A program made the translations under genes and the position numbers. The notes under the pieces are model-generated. The model had not been told where the DNA came from. It searched no databases and was given only the letters and a program-made list of their open reading frames with translations. Shown piece after piece: positions 8,079-16,670 of a DNA stretch of 64,000 bases. This stretch comes from Syntrophales bacterium (GTDB lineage Bacteria > Desulfobacterota > Syntrophia > Syntrophales > UBA2210), in NCBI GenBank assembly GCA_023230565.1, contig JALNXD010000008.1, positions 1 through 64,000 on the forward strand. Direction: 5' to 3'. The first letter of the stretch is position 1. Each line of letters begins with the position of its first letter.

Positions 8079-8654
8079 TTAATGGTCATCAAGGCGGTAT
8101 TTATGTTCCGCCATGAGATCACATTTAATTTTGAGACGTTCGTGATGCCGGGCGTTGTCCAAAGCTATGGCACTCAGATTGGCCACAGCTTCCAGGAATT
8201 GCACATCATGATGATCGAACTGACGTACGTCACCCGCATAAACCCTCAGTACTCCTATGACCTTATCTTCAATAAACAGAGGTGCTGCCAGAACTGATTT
8301 AATTCCTTCGGCGCGGGCTTCTTCGCCGTACTGAAACGCCGGGTCATTCTGAGTGTCCTTGATCCAGACCGTTTCCCCCTCCATAACCCTCCTGTCAAGC
8401 CGGCTTTCGGAAAGCTCTATTGGTCCTTTGCGCAGATAACCCTCTGAGAGACCGAAACTTGCTCCAAGAGCCAGTTTTTGACCTTTTGATTCCAGAAGTC
8501 TCAGGATTGAGGCCCGGGCATTCATTGACTCTGTTACTCGCCGTACAATTTCCCCCAACACTGACGAGGTTTCCAGTGACCTGTTCACCATTTTGGCTAC
8601 TTGATAGAGGGCATTGAAATATTCCATTACTTCATCTTTGGATTCCTGCTCCAT
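8079..8654 (-). CDS. GAF-domain sensor protein
   Basis: A 191-residue cytoplasmic protein that is essentially one GAF domain (about residues 25-170; ASILRLLESKGQKLALGASFG, then SVLAAPLFIEDKVIGVLRVYA) flanked by short helices. GAF domains bind small molecules or redox signals, but no output domain is present. It would have to act through a partner or by protein contact. It is the first gene of the GAF-gap-DUF362 group, and AGGAGG precedes the ATG. The ligand is not predictable. Confidence 0.8.
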   Translation of the reverse strand: MEQESKDEVMEYFNALYQVAKMVNRSLETSSVLGEIVRRVTESMNARASILRLLESKGQKLALGASFGLSEGYLRKGPIELSESRLDRRVMEGETVWIKDTQNDPAFQYGEEARAEGIKSVLAAPLFIEDKVIGVLRVYAGDVRQFDHHDVQFLEAVANLSAIALDNARHHERLKIKCDLMAEHKYRLDDH

Positions 8655-8760
8655 AACGGGCCTCCTATTATTAAAGAAGGTTCATCCGCGCCGCACGAAT
8701 TGTACGGCAACGGTATAATAAACTTTTATATTGTATCATAGAGACTGTGCAGACGACAAC

Positions 8761-8780
8761 GGTCTAAAAGTGGTCTAAAA
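8761..8780. repeat. 11-bp-spaced direct repeat GGTCTAAAA
   Basis: GGTCTAAAA occurs at 8761-8769 and 8772-8780. The two copies are in phase by one DNA helical turn, in the 213-base divergent intergenic region between the GAF operon and the HD-domain gene. This spacing is typical of regulator binding sites, but no regulator is identified. Confidence 0.3.
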
Positions 8781-8867
8781 AGGAATGATTTTTGTTTCGC
8801 CGATTGCCAACTCATTTACTTTCTGCCATAACTCTCAATAAAAAGTGTGCTATAGAAGGAGAATAAT

Positions 8868-9458
8868 ATGATCGATACCTTGCGGGATCAGTTGAATTTT
8901 ATCATTGAAATCGACAAATTGAAGCAAGTATCCAGGCAGACTCTCCTCACGGATTGTTCCAGACATGAAAACTCGGCGGAACACTCCTGGCATCTGGCTG
9001 TAATGGCCCTTGTGCTTTCCGGCTATGCTGAAAAAGAAGAAATGGATCTCTTGAGAGTTCTTACAATGGTGCTGATCCATGATATTGTGGAGATTGATGC
9101 AGGAGATACGTATTGCTATGACGAGAATGCAAAAAAAAGCCAAAAAGATCGTGAAATATCTGCTGCGGACCGTATTTTTGGATTGCTGCCGTCAGATCAA
9201 AGAGAGAAATTTGTTCAGATATGGCATGAATTTGAAGCAAGGAACACGCCTGAGGCCCGCTTTGCCGCTGCTTTGGATAGGCTGCAGCCTGTAATGCATA
9301 ATTATCTGACCGGAGGAATAATGTGGAGGCGCTATGACGTAAAAAAAGATCAGGTAAAAGAGCGGAACAGGACTATAGGAGAGGGGGCTCCCGATCTGTG
9401 GCAATTTGCAGAATCGCTTATAGATGAAGCTGTCGAACGGGGGATGCTTGCACCGTAA
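8868..9458 (+). CDS. HD-domain 5'-nucleotidase (HDDC2/YfbR-like)
   Basis: A 196-residue HD-superfamily metal-dependent phosphohydrolase. The metal ligands are visible in HENSAEHSWHLAVMALVL (histidines near 35-43), IHDIVEIDAGD (HD pair near 70) and the later ALDRLQPVMHNY. Family members remove phosphate from deoxynucleoside 5'-monophosphates, helping to balance nucleotide pools. GAAGGAG lies before the ATG. It is divergent from the GAF-gap operon and convergent with the amidase, so it is probably transcribed alone. Confidence 0.85.
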   Translation: MIDTLRDQLNFIIEIDKLKQVSRQTLLTDCSRHENSAEHSWHLAVMALVLSGYAEKEEMDLLRVLTMVLIHDIVEIDAGDTYCYDENAKKSQKDREISAADRIFGLLPSDQREKFVQIWHEFEARNTPEARFAAALDRLQPVMHNYLTGGIMWRRYDVKKDQVKERNRTIGEGAPDLWQFAESLIDEAVERGMLAP

Positions 9459-9526
9459 AAGAGAAGGCCACAATACTGGGGGACTGCTGCTTCCACGCTG
9501 AAACTTGAACCTGAAAAAACGATTCT

Positions 9527-10936
9527 TTACACTTCCGGCCAGCGGTCATTCCAGGGCCGAACTCTTTCATAGGCCTGCGAGGCCTGGAGCACAAGGTCGT
9601 CACGCAGCCGGGGACCCACAATCTGAAGGCCGATGGGCATGCCGCTTTTTGTAAACCCCGCGGGTACCGAGGCGGCCGGGTGGCCTGAAAGATTGAAAGG
9701 ATAAGTAAAAGCAACGACGTCCAGAATATGAATTGGTGTGCCGTTTATATGAGTGGGCGGAGGCCCCTCGGCGGCAAATGCTTCCGAAGGCATTGTCGGA
9801 GTAAGAAGAAGGTCAAATTGATCGAAAAGATTCCACAGCATATTATTTTGTTCTGTTCTTGTTTTTTGAGCTTCGACAAGATCGGCCATAGTGAGTTTTT
9901 TTATATCTTCTAGTGAATATACCAGTGCTTTCCCCATTTCAGGGCCGTGTGTATCAAGATTATCGCTCAGCATGCCATATATATTGAGACTGAAGAGCTT
10001 TGACCATGCATTCACTACATTAGGAAATTTCTCTTCCAACCGTACAATTCTATGTCCCATTTCTTCGAAAGCTTTCACTGACTTTTCGATACACGCTATC
10101 ACATCGTTTTGGACTGTTGCATATCCTAATGTGGGACTGAAGGCGATATTGAGAGATCTGGGCAAATTGTTCAGTATCTTGAGGTACGAATATTCAGGTC
10201 TGGGCAGCGATTCAGGCGCCGCCGGATGGTACCCGGCAACACAATCAAGGAAGAGGGCTGCGTCTTCGACTGTCCGCGTCAGAGGACCCAGAACCGCAAT
10301 GGGATTCATATGCAGCATCGGCAGTGGCCCCATTGGTATTCTACCAGCGGATGTTTTTAGACCATAACAGCCGGAATAGGAGGCAGGAATTCGCACTGAT
10401 CCTCCTCCGTCCGATCCGGTCGCGAGCGAGATCATGCCTGCCACCACCGCTGCGGCCGATCCTCCACTCGATCCTCCGGGCGTTTTTTCCAGATTCCAGG
10501 GGTTACGTGTTATTCCGAAAAGACGGTTTTTCGTGAAGCCGGTAGATCCGAATTCCGGAGTGTTGGTTTTTCCTACCATTATTGCTCCGGCTTCGCGAAG
10601 GCGTGCCACTTGGACTGAATCAGTAACTGCCACATTGTCTTTGAAAGGAACTGAGCCGAAGCTTGTGACCATTCCTTTCACGTCTTCGAGATCCTTGACT
10701 CCCAGGGGGATGCCTGCAAGCGGGCCTTTTCTTTTCCCTGCAGCTATTTCTTCCGTTACACGTCTGGCTTCCCGTAAAGCGCCATCAGCATCAATAAAAA
10801 CGAATGCATTTACCTTTGGGTTTACGGCATTAATAGTATTCAGGGTCTCTTTCATCACTTCAAAGGGACTTATTTTTTTGGATCGAATAAGACTTGCAAG
10901 CTTTACAGCTGATAAATAGCGGATGGGTGATGTCAT
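9527..10936 (-). CDS. Amidase signature family enzyme
   Basis: A 469-residue amidase-signature hydrolase. The Ser-Ser-Lys catalytic set is visible: the lysine in GIPLGVKDLEDVKG (about residue 80), and the serines in PGGSSGGSAAAVVAGM and GSDGGGSVRIPA (about 150-185). Members hydrolyse small amides or act as GatA in Glu-tRNA(Gln) amidation. No gatB or gatC is adjacent and the neighbours are catabolic-type hydrolases, so a stand-alone amidase or acylamidase is more likely. An AGGAGAG site precedes the start. Substrate unknown. Confidence 0.88.
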   Translation of the reverse strand: MTSPIRYLSAVKLASLIRSKKISPFEVMKETLNTINAVNPKVNAFVFIDADGALREARRVTEEIAAGKRKGPLAGIPLGVKDLEDVKGMVTSFGSVPFKDNVAVTDSVQVARLREAGAIMVGKTNTPEFGSTGFTKNRLFGITRNPWNLEKTPGGSSGGSAAAVVAGMISLATGSDGGGSVRIPASYSGCYGLKTSAGRIPMGPLPMLHMNPIAVLGPLTRTVEDAALFLDCVAGYHPAAPESLPRPEYSYLKILNNLPRSLNIAFSPTLGYATVQNDVIACIEKSVKAFEEMGHRIVRLEEKFPNVVNAWSKLFSLNIYGMLSDNLDTHGPEMGKALVYSLEDIKKLTMADLVEAQKTRTEQNNMLWNLFDQFDLLLTPTMPSEAFAAEGPPPTHINGTPIHILDVVAFTYPFNLSGHPAASVPAGFTKSGMPIGLQIVGPRLRDDLVLQASQAYERVRPWNDRWPEV

Positions 10937-11026
10937 CGATTCATCTCTCCTTTATAAAAGAATGATGTCAAAGTGCATTCAAAATGGAAAGCCCGTTTAC
11001 CGGAAAAGAAAACGATTATTCAATAA

Positions 11027-11644
11027 TCACACCAATTCACTGAATCCTGGTCTGTAACTGCCGGAGCGAAGCGTTTCGACAAGGTCTCTTTCCGTCAAAA
11101 CGGGTTCGGAGAAGATCGTGAAAGCCTTACCAATTGTATAAAGGCCATGAGCATCGGAACCGCCCGTTCCTTTGATACCCATTTTTGCGGCTGCTTCATG
11201 AGCGCGACGGTTTCCGTCAGCCGATACGCTTCCGTTTGCTGCTTCAAGGGCAAAAAGTCCCTTAAGCAACAGCACCTTGTCACCCAGCGCACCACCAACC
11301 ATGTCCTTTTGATATGGATGTGCCGGTATGGCGACTCCTCCACGCTCCTGCACCCAATCAATCGCAATTTGCATCGGGAGACCGGCTATCATGTCACTCC
11401 GGCCTATGTTGATACCATATATGAGAAGATGCCCTTCGGCGGCCCTGTATTCCATTCCTCTGAATACAGGAAATCCCGCCTCTTGCGATATTTTATCAAA
11501 AGGTTCGCTGAGAGAGTATGCGTGGTGTTCTGTAACACATACTGCATCAAGTCCGGCTTTTTTCGCGTGGGGCACAAGTTCCTCTGGCAAGATATTCGAA
11601 TCTCCTCCTAAAGAACTATGGATATGAAGATCAATCTTAAACAC
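11027..11644 (-). CDS. PHP-domain metal-dependent phosphoesterase/hydrolase
   Basis: A 205-residue PHP-superfamily protein. Metal-binding motifs are clear: KIDLHIHSSLGGDS at the N-terminus, CVTEHH near residue 38, IPAHPY near 105 and GTGGSDAH near 160. PHP enzymes hydrolyse phosphoesters or phosphates in nucleotide and sugar metabolism. The frame starts with GTG at 11644; no in-frame ATG is upstream and the ribosome binding site is weak. It stands apart from its neighbours by 90-230 bases. Substrate unknown. Confidence 0.83.
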   Translation of the reverse strand: MFKIDLHIHSSLGGDSNILPEELVPHAKKAGLDAVCVTEHHAYSLSEPFDKISQEAGFPVFRGMEYRAAEGHLLIYGINIGRSDMIAGLPMQIAIDWVQERGGVAIPAHPYQKDMVGGALGDKVLLLKGLFALEAANGSVSADGNRRAHEAAAKMGIKGTGGSDAHGLYTIGKAFTIFSEPVLTERDLVETLRSGSYRPGFSELV

Positions 11645-11870
11645 TGCAAAAACTCTGAAAATTATTTAGCGGATATAGTGAACCGCCTTTGAAATGTGCT
11701 TTTTTTACATGTGGCCTCTCTAACACATTTTTCTTCCGGAAGGAACAATTTTCCGCTATGCATTCAGACAGAAGAGGAATAGATGGTATTCTTTCTGCCT
11801 TTCTGCGGCATGCCTGCTGCAAGAGAAATGCATCCCGGCAAAATTGTAAAATTGATGAAGACGGATTCTG

Positions 11871-12803
11871 TCATACTATGCCATCCAGCATCCTTTCTGC
11901 ATTTCCTCCGAGTATGGCATCCATTTCCTCTTTTGTGAAGACAATTCCTTTTGGAGCCATGCCGGGAAGCGATTTTAATATCTCTATCCAGTCAGCTACC
12001 GGAATAACAGGTTCAAAGACCGGACCGTCTGAACCGAAGAGTATCTTTTCGCAGCCCACTTTATCGATTACTTCCCGCAGTTCCCGGCAGAAGAGAGGGA
12101 ATGTGCGTTTTGCCATGACCTGCCATTCGGCAAGGTCACCGTAAAGGTTGGGCTGGAGTGAAGCAAGACCAGCCCAATCGCGCCACCAGTACTGCCCCAT
12201 GTGGGCGGCAATTACTTTTAAATCTGGAAAGTCGGCGGCCAGCGGATCAAGAAGCAGCGGGTGGGCATAGGTTCCCCCCTTTCCCGGAGGGATGATGGGG
12301 CCTGTGTGGATCAGGACAATGCCTCCCGCCTCCTGGACGATTTCATAAAGTTTGTAAGCTTCTTCACTATTTGGATAGTAGCCCAGGTCGGGATGAAGTT
12401 TGAGTCCTTTCAAGCCATATTCGTCGAAACAGCGTCGAAGCAGCTCCGGTGCCTCCGGGCGCCTTGGATCTACCCCGGCCAGTCCTATGAATCGGTCCGG
12501 ATGCCTCCTGGCAATGGCACCTGTCTGTTCATTAATCTCCTTTGCCACTTCAAGTGTGGCAGCTTTTATCGATGAGTTGTCCATGGCACAGAACATGGTG
12601 ATATCGATGCCTGCTGCATCCATCACCTTCAGGAGATGGCCGCCGTCAGGACTGGCGAATTCGTCCTGTGCCCTTGTGGCAAGCTGCTCAAAATCGATGT
12701 CCATACCGATTTTTTTTGCCGTTTCAAAAGTCCACTGGACCACAACACGAGCTGTTCCCTTTCCTAACCGATGCATCATGTGATAGTGGGTGTCGATGAT
12801 CAT
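11871..12803 (-). CDS. Amidohydrolase 2 family TIM-barrel hydrolase
   Basis: A 310-residue metal-dependent hydrolase or decarboxylase of the amidohydrolase_2 family. It starts MIIDTHYHMM (HxH metal motif). Further ligands are in LKLHPDLGYYPN, IHTGP, IAAHMGQYWW and FGSDGPVFEPV. ATG 12803 follows AAGAGGGA; a longer frame begins further upstream but adds non-conserved residues. Such enzymes often act on aromatic or heterocyclic acids. It is close to an SDR and an amidase, which suggests a small catabolic neighbourhood, but these genes are not one operon. Confidence 0.84.
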   Translation of the reverse strand: MIIDTHYHMMHRLGKGTARVVVQWTFETAKKIGMDIDFEQLATRAQDEFASPDGGHLLKVMDAAGIDITMFCAMDNSSIKAATLEVAKEINEQTGAIARRHPDRFIGLAGVDPRRPEAPELLRRCFDEYGLKGLKLHPDLGYYPNSEEAYKLYEIVQEAGGIVLIHTGPIIPPGKGGTYAHPLLLDPLAADFPDLKVIAAHMGQYWWRDWAGLASLQPNLYGDLAEWQVMAKRTFPLFCRELREVIDKVGCEKILFGSDGPVFEPVIPVADWIEILKSLPGMAPKGIVFTKEEMDAILGGNAERMLDGIV

Positions 12804-13195
12804 GATAGATTCCCTCTTAAGCGGTTTCTTGTTTTTGCGTGAACTACCAGTAAAGTGCAAGAAGTACAATGTGCAAACCACACCGTATCGGTCACTGCGC
12901 CGTCAATCGGAAGCAAGAATACAAAAGGAACAACTGCGAAATGCCGTAGCCGGAAAAAGCGCTGGCCATGTAAAACCTTGTGCCCGCTTCCGGCAAAAAA
13001 CACTTTCCTGCTCTTTAATGCACCATCCGATTCCGCCGCTGGTCCTTGAAGTCATGCTACGGGTCCCTGTCCGGAATGTCAAGGTGCAAAACTCATGTGT
13101 ATAAAGCGGAAAATCAATAAGCTCTCGCATCACTTACTGAGAACTTTATGCCGGGGCCGCACCGGCAATATAATGAGTACTAGGAGGTGAACTGT
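12804..13195. other. Intergenic stretch with repeat copy B
   Basis: About 390 bases with no supported gene between the divergent amidohydrolase and SDR genes. It carries dispersed-repeat copy B (13107-13137). Beside it is a G/C palindromic segment (GCCGGGGCCGCACCGGC, 13150-13166). At 13181-13187 there is a strong AGGAGGT, followed by a 40-codon frame judged unlikely to be a gene. Confidence 0.45.
13107..13137 (-). repeat. Dispersed repeat, copy B
   Basis: On the minus strand it reads GTAAGTGATGCGAGAG followed by CTTATTGATTTTCCG. It aligns with copy A (172-208) over about 30 bases and with the core of copy C (18430-18445). A GGCATAAAGT motif next to it on the minus strand also occurs beside copy C, so the unit may be longer than the core. 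Confidence 0.5.
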
Positions 13196-13219
13196 ATGGA
13201 GAATGAGAAAATCGTTACG

Positions 13220-13248
13220 TTGACATTGGAGAAGCCTTTCACTATACT
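13220..13248 (+). promoter_or_regulatory. Near-consensus sigma70 promoter for the SDR gene
   Basis: TTGACA (13220-13225), a 17-base spacer and TATACT (13243-13248) make one of the strongest promoter matches in the window. The expected start is near 13255, 47 bases before the SDR start codon. The promoter overlaps the short frame 13196-13318, arguing that this frame is not a gene. Confidence 0.65.
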
Positions 13249-13301
13249 CCATTGTCAATCTTGGAATTATGTTCACATTTACTTGGAAAGGAAGGGCGTT
13301 C

Positions 13302-14063
13302 ATGAATGTAAAATTTGACCTGAAGGGGAAAGTCGCTATTGTGACCGGCGGCGGGCGCGGTATCGGACGAGCGATTGCCTTGGGGCTGGCAGGCGCCGGG
13401 GCTTCGGTTGTGATCGCAGGAAGGACACAGGACCAGCTGGATGGCGTTGCCCAAGAAATCCTTGCGGCAGGAGGGCGAGTGCTTCCGGTGGTAACTGATC
13501 TGATATCCGCTCGCGATATTGAAAATCTTGTGGAGGAAACCATGCAGTCCTTCGGAAGAATCGATATCCTGGTGAATAATGCCGCCCGAAGCTTTCTGAG
13601 GAGTCTGCTCGATCTGCGTGAAGACGGCTGGGATAAGGTTTTCGACACAAATGTCAAGGCCGTCTGGCTTTTAAGCCGGGCAGCGGCAAAAATAATGATA
13701 GGACAAAAGGAAGGGCGAATTATCAATATTACCACTGTCGGCGCAGAAAAGGCAGAACTGGGGATGGCCGCCTATGGATGCAGCAAGGCGGCACTGAAGA
13801 TGCTTACCCGGTGCATGGCCCGCGAATGGGCGCCCTTCGGAATCCTGGTCAATGCCGTCGGTCCCGGATTAACACGGACCGATTTCAGCAAACCCATCTG
13901 GTCAAATCCCGATATTGCCTCCCATGTGGAATCGCTTCTTCCTATGGGCCGTCTTGCGGAACCTGAGGAAATCGTGGGATCAGTCCTTTTTTTGGCTTCC
14001 GATGCCGCTGGTTATATAACAGGGCATACTATCTATGTAGATGGCGGGGCGCTTACGACATAG
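13302..14063 (+). CDS. SDR family NAD(P)-dependent oxidoreductase
   Basis: A 253-residue classical short-chain dehydrogenase/reductase. It has the cofactor motif VTGGGRGIGRAIA (about residues 13-25), the NNAARS loop (about 90), the catalytic serine region NITTVGAEK and the YGCSKAAL Tyr-Lys pair (about 155-163). The end DAAGYITGHTIYVDGG is typical of FabG-like enzymes. It reduces or oxidises a hydroxy/keto group with NAD(P)H. The ATG at 13302 follows GGAAGGG; an earlier ATG at 13269 would add 11 non-conserved residues. It is probably monocistronic, and its substrate is unknown. Confidence 0.92.
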   Translation: MNVKFDLKGKVAIVTGGGRGIGRAIALGLAGAGASVVIAGRTQDQLDGVAQEILAAGGRVLPVVTDLISARDIENLVEETMQSFGRIDILVNNAARSFLRSLLDLREDGWDKVFDTNVKAVWLLSRAAAKIMIGQKEGRIINITTVGAEKAELGMAAYGCSKAALKMLTRCMAREWAPFGILVNAVGPGLTRTDFSKPIWSNPDIASHVESLLPMGRLAEPEEIVGSVLFLASDAAGYITGHTIYVDGGALTT

Positions 14064-14190
14064 AATGAAATGGAACCGATTAGTCTTTCTTTACCCCTCA
14101 GTAAAGCGGGAGGGACGGCCTTCATAGTCTAGCTGAATCTGACTTGTGCAGATGAACGGAGAAAGAATAACGGTACTGTAAACAGATGCT

Positions 14191-14856
14191 TCAGTCTGAA
14201 TACCTTTCGGGAAGAATAAGATATCCATCTTCATCAAAAAAGGTAGGATAATATTCTCTGAATCCCTCAATAATCTTTTCCTGGGGAACGTCTTCAAAGA
14301 CACCGTAATAACGAATATATTCTATATGCAGCCTACCTTTTTTATCATAGTTCTCAAATACGGCATCTTTCGTTCCGTCGAACTCTACCGGATAGATTTC
14401 CTGTCGCTCGCAAAGCGGTAAATCAAACGCTGGAGTTGCTTTTGTCCATTTCCCGTCAAGAAATAATTCCGTATAGCCATGGAATGCAAAAATATCCGTT
14501 TTCATCTGGGCCCTCATCTTTTCGGGAATCTGATGATTGCGAATATCGGCAAAACCCAGCCTGCTGGGGATTTCAAGGACCCGAGCCGCTGCAGCTAAAA
14601 GCAGCGCTTTCTCCACACAGAATCCTTCTCCCTTGGCAAGAACCTTGCTTGCGGTAAAAAAATTCCGTGTTGGATCTACACCATAAGGATTATAACGAAT
14701 CCCGTCGCGGACAGCATAAAAGAGTTTCACTGCGGAGAGTTTTTTATCTTTTGCTCCGACGACTGATTTGTGTGCGAAATCTATTACTGATGGTGTATCG
14801 CAATCTATTGCACTTGTAGGACAAAGATATTTTTTTAAATTCTCCGGCACTGACAT
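14191..14856 (-). CDS. Transglutaminase-like cysteine protease-fold protein
   Basis: A 221-residue protein with a transglutaminase core. The catalytic triad is visible: cysteine in KGEGFCVEKALLLAAAARVL (about residue 77), histidine in FHGYTELFLDGKW (about 130) and aspartate in ATPAFDLPLC (about 145). Bacterial members are usually peptidases or amidases rather than cross-linkers. There is no signal peptide, so it is probably cytoplasmic. ATG 14856 follows GAGGAG; the longer upstream frame lacks a start signal. It stands alone, convergent with the SDR gene. Confidence 0.85.
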   Translation of the reverse strand: MSVPENLKKYLCPTSAIDCDTPSVIDFAHKSVVGAKDKKLSAVKLFYAVRDGIRYNPYGVDPTRNFFTASKVLAKGEGFCVEKALLLAAAARVLEIPSRLGFADIRNHQIPEKMRAQMKTDIFAFHGYTELFLDGKWTKATPAFDLPLCERQEIYPVEFDGTKDAVFENYDKKGRLHIEYIRYYGVFEDVPQEKIIEGFREYYPTFFDEDGYLILPERYSD

Positions 14857-15195
14857 GATCAACTCCTCTATATCTGATTGAATGGTTTTCAATGTGTGCC
14901 ACATGAAACAGCACCAAGTCAAGATTATTCCGGACCGCCGAACTAATATCGGCGGCTCCTTAAAAAGCTTCACATGCCGGCTCGGGCCTCCATAAGAAGC
15001 TTTTTTACGAGAACATAAATATTTTACCGCTACGGTCATTCCCCAGTAACCCGAACAATAGAAGTCTTCACGGTTTGCATATTCGGAAAACTGCACAAAT
15101 ATGGATTCCAAGGACTAATTTGAAAGTTTACTTGATTCAATACCGAAATCAATGTTACAAAAAATCAATTAATCAGAAACGCGAATGGTATCAAA
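14857..15195. other. Divergent intergenic region with inverted repeat
   Basis: 339 bases between the transglutaminase-like gene and dnaJ. CCGCCG (14935-14940) and CGGCGG (14950-14955) pair across a nine-base loop, and the stem can be extended by GGA/TCC with one bulge. It could be an operator or RNA hairpin. I see no CIRCE element upstream of dnaJ. Confidence 0.4.
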
Positions 15196-16344
15196 ATGGC
15201 AAAGGATTTTTATGAAATTCTCGGGGTATCGAAGAAGGCTTCCGAAAGCGAGATAAAAAAAGCCTATAGAAAGCTGGCGCGAAAACTTCATCCTGATCTC
15301 AATCCTGGCAGCAAGGACGCAGAACAGCAATTCAAAGAGGTATCCCGAGCGTATGAGTGCCTTGGGAATGCTGAAAAAAGAAAGCTCTATGATGAATTCG
15401 GCGAAGAGGGGCTTCAGCCCGGATTTGACGCCGACCAGATGCGGCGCTACAAGGAATGGCAGTCCGCTGGCGGACGGACCGGCAGCGCGACGGAACAGGA
15501 ATTCGGCCGTTATCACAGCTATGAGGATATCTTTGGGGATCTTTTCGGTGCCGGCGGGTTCGGTGCAGGAGGATTTGAGCGTGCCAAAGGGGCGCCGCGG
15601 GTGGCCCGGGGCAGAGATATTGAATACGAGATGACAGTCGATTTCCTTTCATCCCTCAAGGGAATGCAGACAGATTTTTCGCTGCAGAGATTGCAGCCTT
15701 GTGCGCATTGTGGAGGTACGGGGACGGAGCCTGGTACGAAGCTTGTGCCCTGCGAAACCTGCGGAGGTTCGGGGCGCATCAATGTGGCGGAAGGTCCAAT
15801 ACGCTTTACCCAGGTTTGTCCGACCTGCGGAGGCCATGGCCGCGTGGGGAAATCTTGTTCCGTCTGCAAAGGATCGGGACAGCTACAGGGCGCCGAGACT
15901 ATTCGGGTCAAAATCCCTCCGGGAGTAAACGAAGGGTCCCGAATCCGGGTGGCCGGCAAAGGCGAACCAGGTACAGACGGAGGGCCCCCTGGAGATCTCT
16001 ATCTTATCGTTCATGTAAGGCCTCATCCTCTTCTGTCAAGAAAGGGAGACGATATACACATGGAGGTTCCCGTTTCGGTGCACGAGATATTAGCCGGTGC
16101 CACTGTAACTATCCCCACCGTCGACGGCGATATAAATCTGAAAATTCCTCCGGGAAGCCAGAATGGCAGGATCCTCAGGGTCAGGGAAAAAGGTGCCCGG
16201 AACCTCAAGACGAAAAAGCGGGGGGATCTTCTGGTCCGGCTCGTGGTAAAAGTTCCGGAAGCCGGAGATGACGACATACTTAAGGCCGCCAAGGTGATGG
16301 AGCGTTACTATAAGGAAGACCTGCGAAAAGGGGTAAGATTGTGA
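15196..16344 (+). CDS. dnaJ: DnaJ-type co-chaperone
   Basis: A 382-residue type I J-protein that stimulates the DnaK ATPase and binds unfolded clients. The J-domain is at residues 1-68 with HPD in KLHPDLNPGS, followed by a short Gly/Phe-rich stretch (about 110-122). The zinc-finger domain has four CxxCxGxG repeats (CAHCGGTG, CETCGGSG, CPTCGGHG, CSVCKGSG, about 165-235), then the C-terminal substrate-binding domain. No dnaK or grpE is nearby. A CbpM-like gene overlaps its end, as with the CbpA-CbpM pair, so this may be a second, specialised J-protein. The ribosome binding site is weak. Confidence 0.93.
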   Translation: MAKDFYEILGVSKKASESEIKKAYRKLARKLHPDLNPGSKDAEQQFKEVSRAYECLGNAEKRKLYDEFGEEGLQPGFDADQMRRYKEWQSAGGRTGSATEQEFGRYHSYEDIFGDLFGAGGFGAGGFERAKGAPRVARGRDIEYEMTVDFLSSLKGMQTDFSLQRLQPCAHCGGTGTEPGTKLVPCETCGGSGRINVAEGPIRFTQVCPTCGGHGRVGKSCSVCKGSGQLQGAETIRVKIPPGVNEGSRIRVAGKGEPGTDGGPPGDLYLIVHVRPHPLLSRKGDDIHMEVPVSVHEILAGATVTIPTVDGDINLKIPPGSQNGRILRVREKGARNLKTKKRGDLLVRLVVKVPEAGDDDILKAAKVMERYYKEDLRKGVRL

Positions 16345-16346
16345 TC

Positions 16347-16652
16347 ATGGAGAAGGACTTCTGGACCGTAAAGGAAGTGTTGGAGATATTTGAGATCAAG
16401 CAGCGTTTTCTTGATACTCTCGAGGAAGAAGATATTGTGTGTACCTGTTTTTCGGAAAAGGGTGAAGAAAGGGGATACCACTCAGATGAAATGGAAAAAT
16501 TGCGTGTTGCAAAAATTTTAGCCGAAGATCTTGAGGTGAATCTGGCCGGTATTGATATAATTTTGAGATTGCGACAGCAGATGGTGGAAATGAGAAGGCA
16601 GTTTGATGATATTCTGGAAGATCTGGCTAAAAAAATCCAGTCGGGTTTTTAA
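16347..16652 (+). CDS. CbpM/MerR-like chaperone modulator
   Basis: A small acidic protein of about 101 residues starting with a MerR-type winged-helix (TVKEVLEIFEIKQRFLDTLEE) and ending in a coiled coil (LRLRQQMVEMRRQFDDILEDL). It resembles CbpM, which binds the J-domain of CbpA and inhibits it, and also HspR-type repressors. It follows dnaJ almost without gap, starting at ATG 16347 or an in-frame GTG at 16341 that overlaps the dnaJ stop. The operon context supports a dnaJ-modulator role. Confidence 0.78.
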   Translation: MEKDFWTVKEVLEIFEIKQRFLDTLEEEDIVCTCFSEKGEERGYHSDEMEKLRVAKILAEDLEVNLAGIDIILRLRQQMVEMRRQFDDILEDLAKKIQSGF

Positions 16653-16670
16653 AAGATGAATTTGTAATGC

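Noticed and set aside
13196..13318. 40-codon frame with strong ribosome binding site before the SDR gene
   Set aside because: The SDR promoter lies inside it and no complete domain is encoded; kept as a finding about a possible scar, not as a gene.
15699..16271. Long overlapping plus-strand frame inside dnaJ (190 codons)
   Set aside because: It is an alternative frame of a well-supported dnaJ; composition is Arg/Ser rich and without domains.
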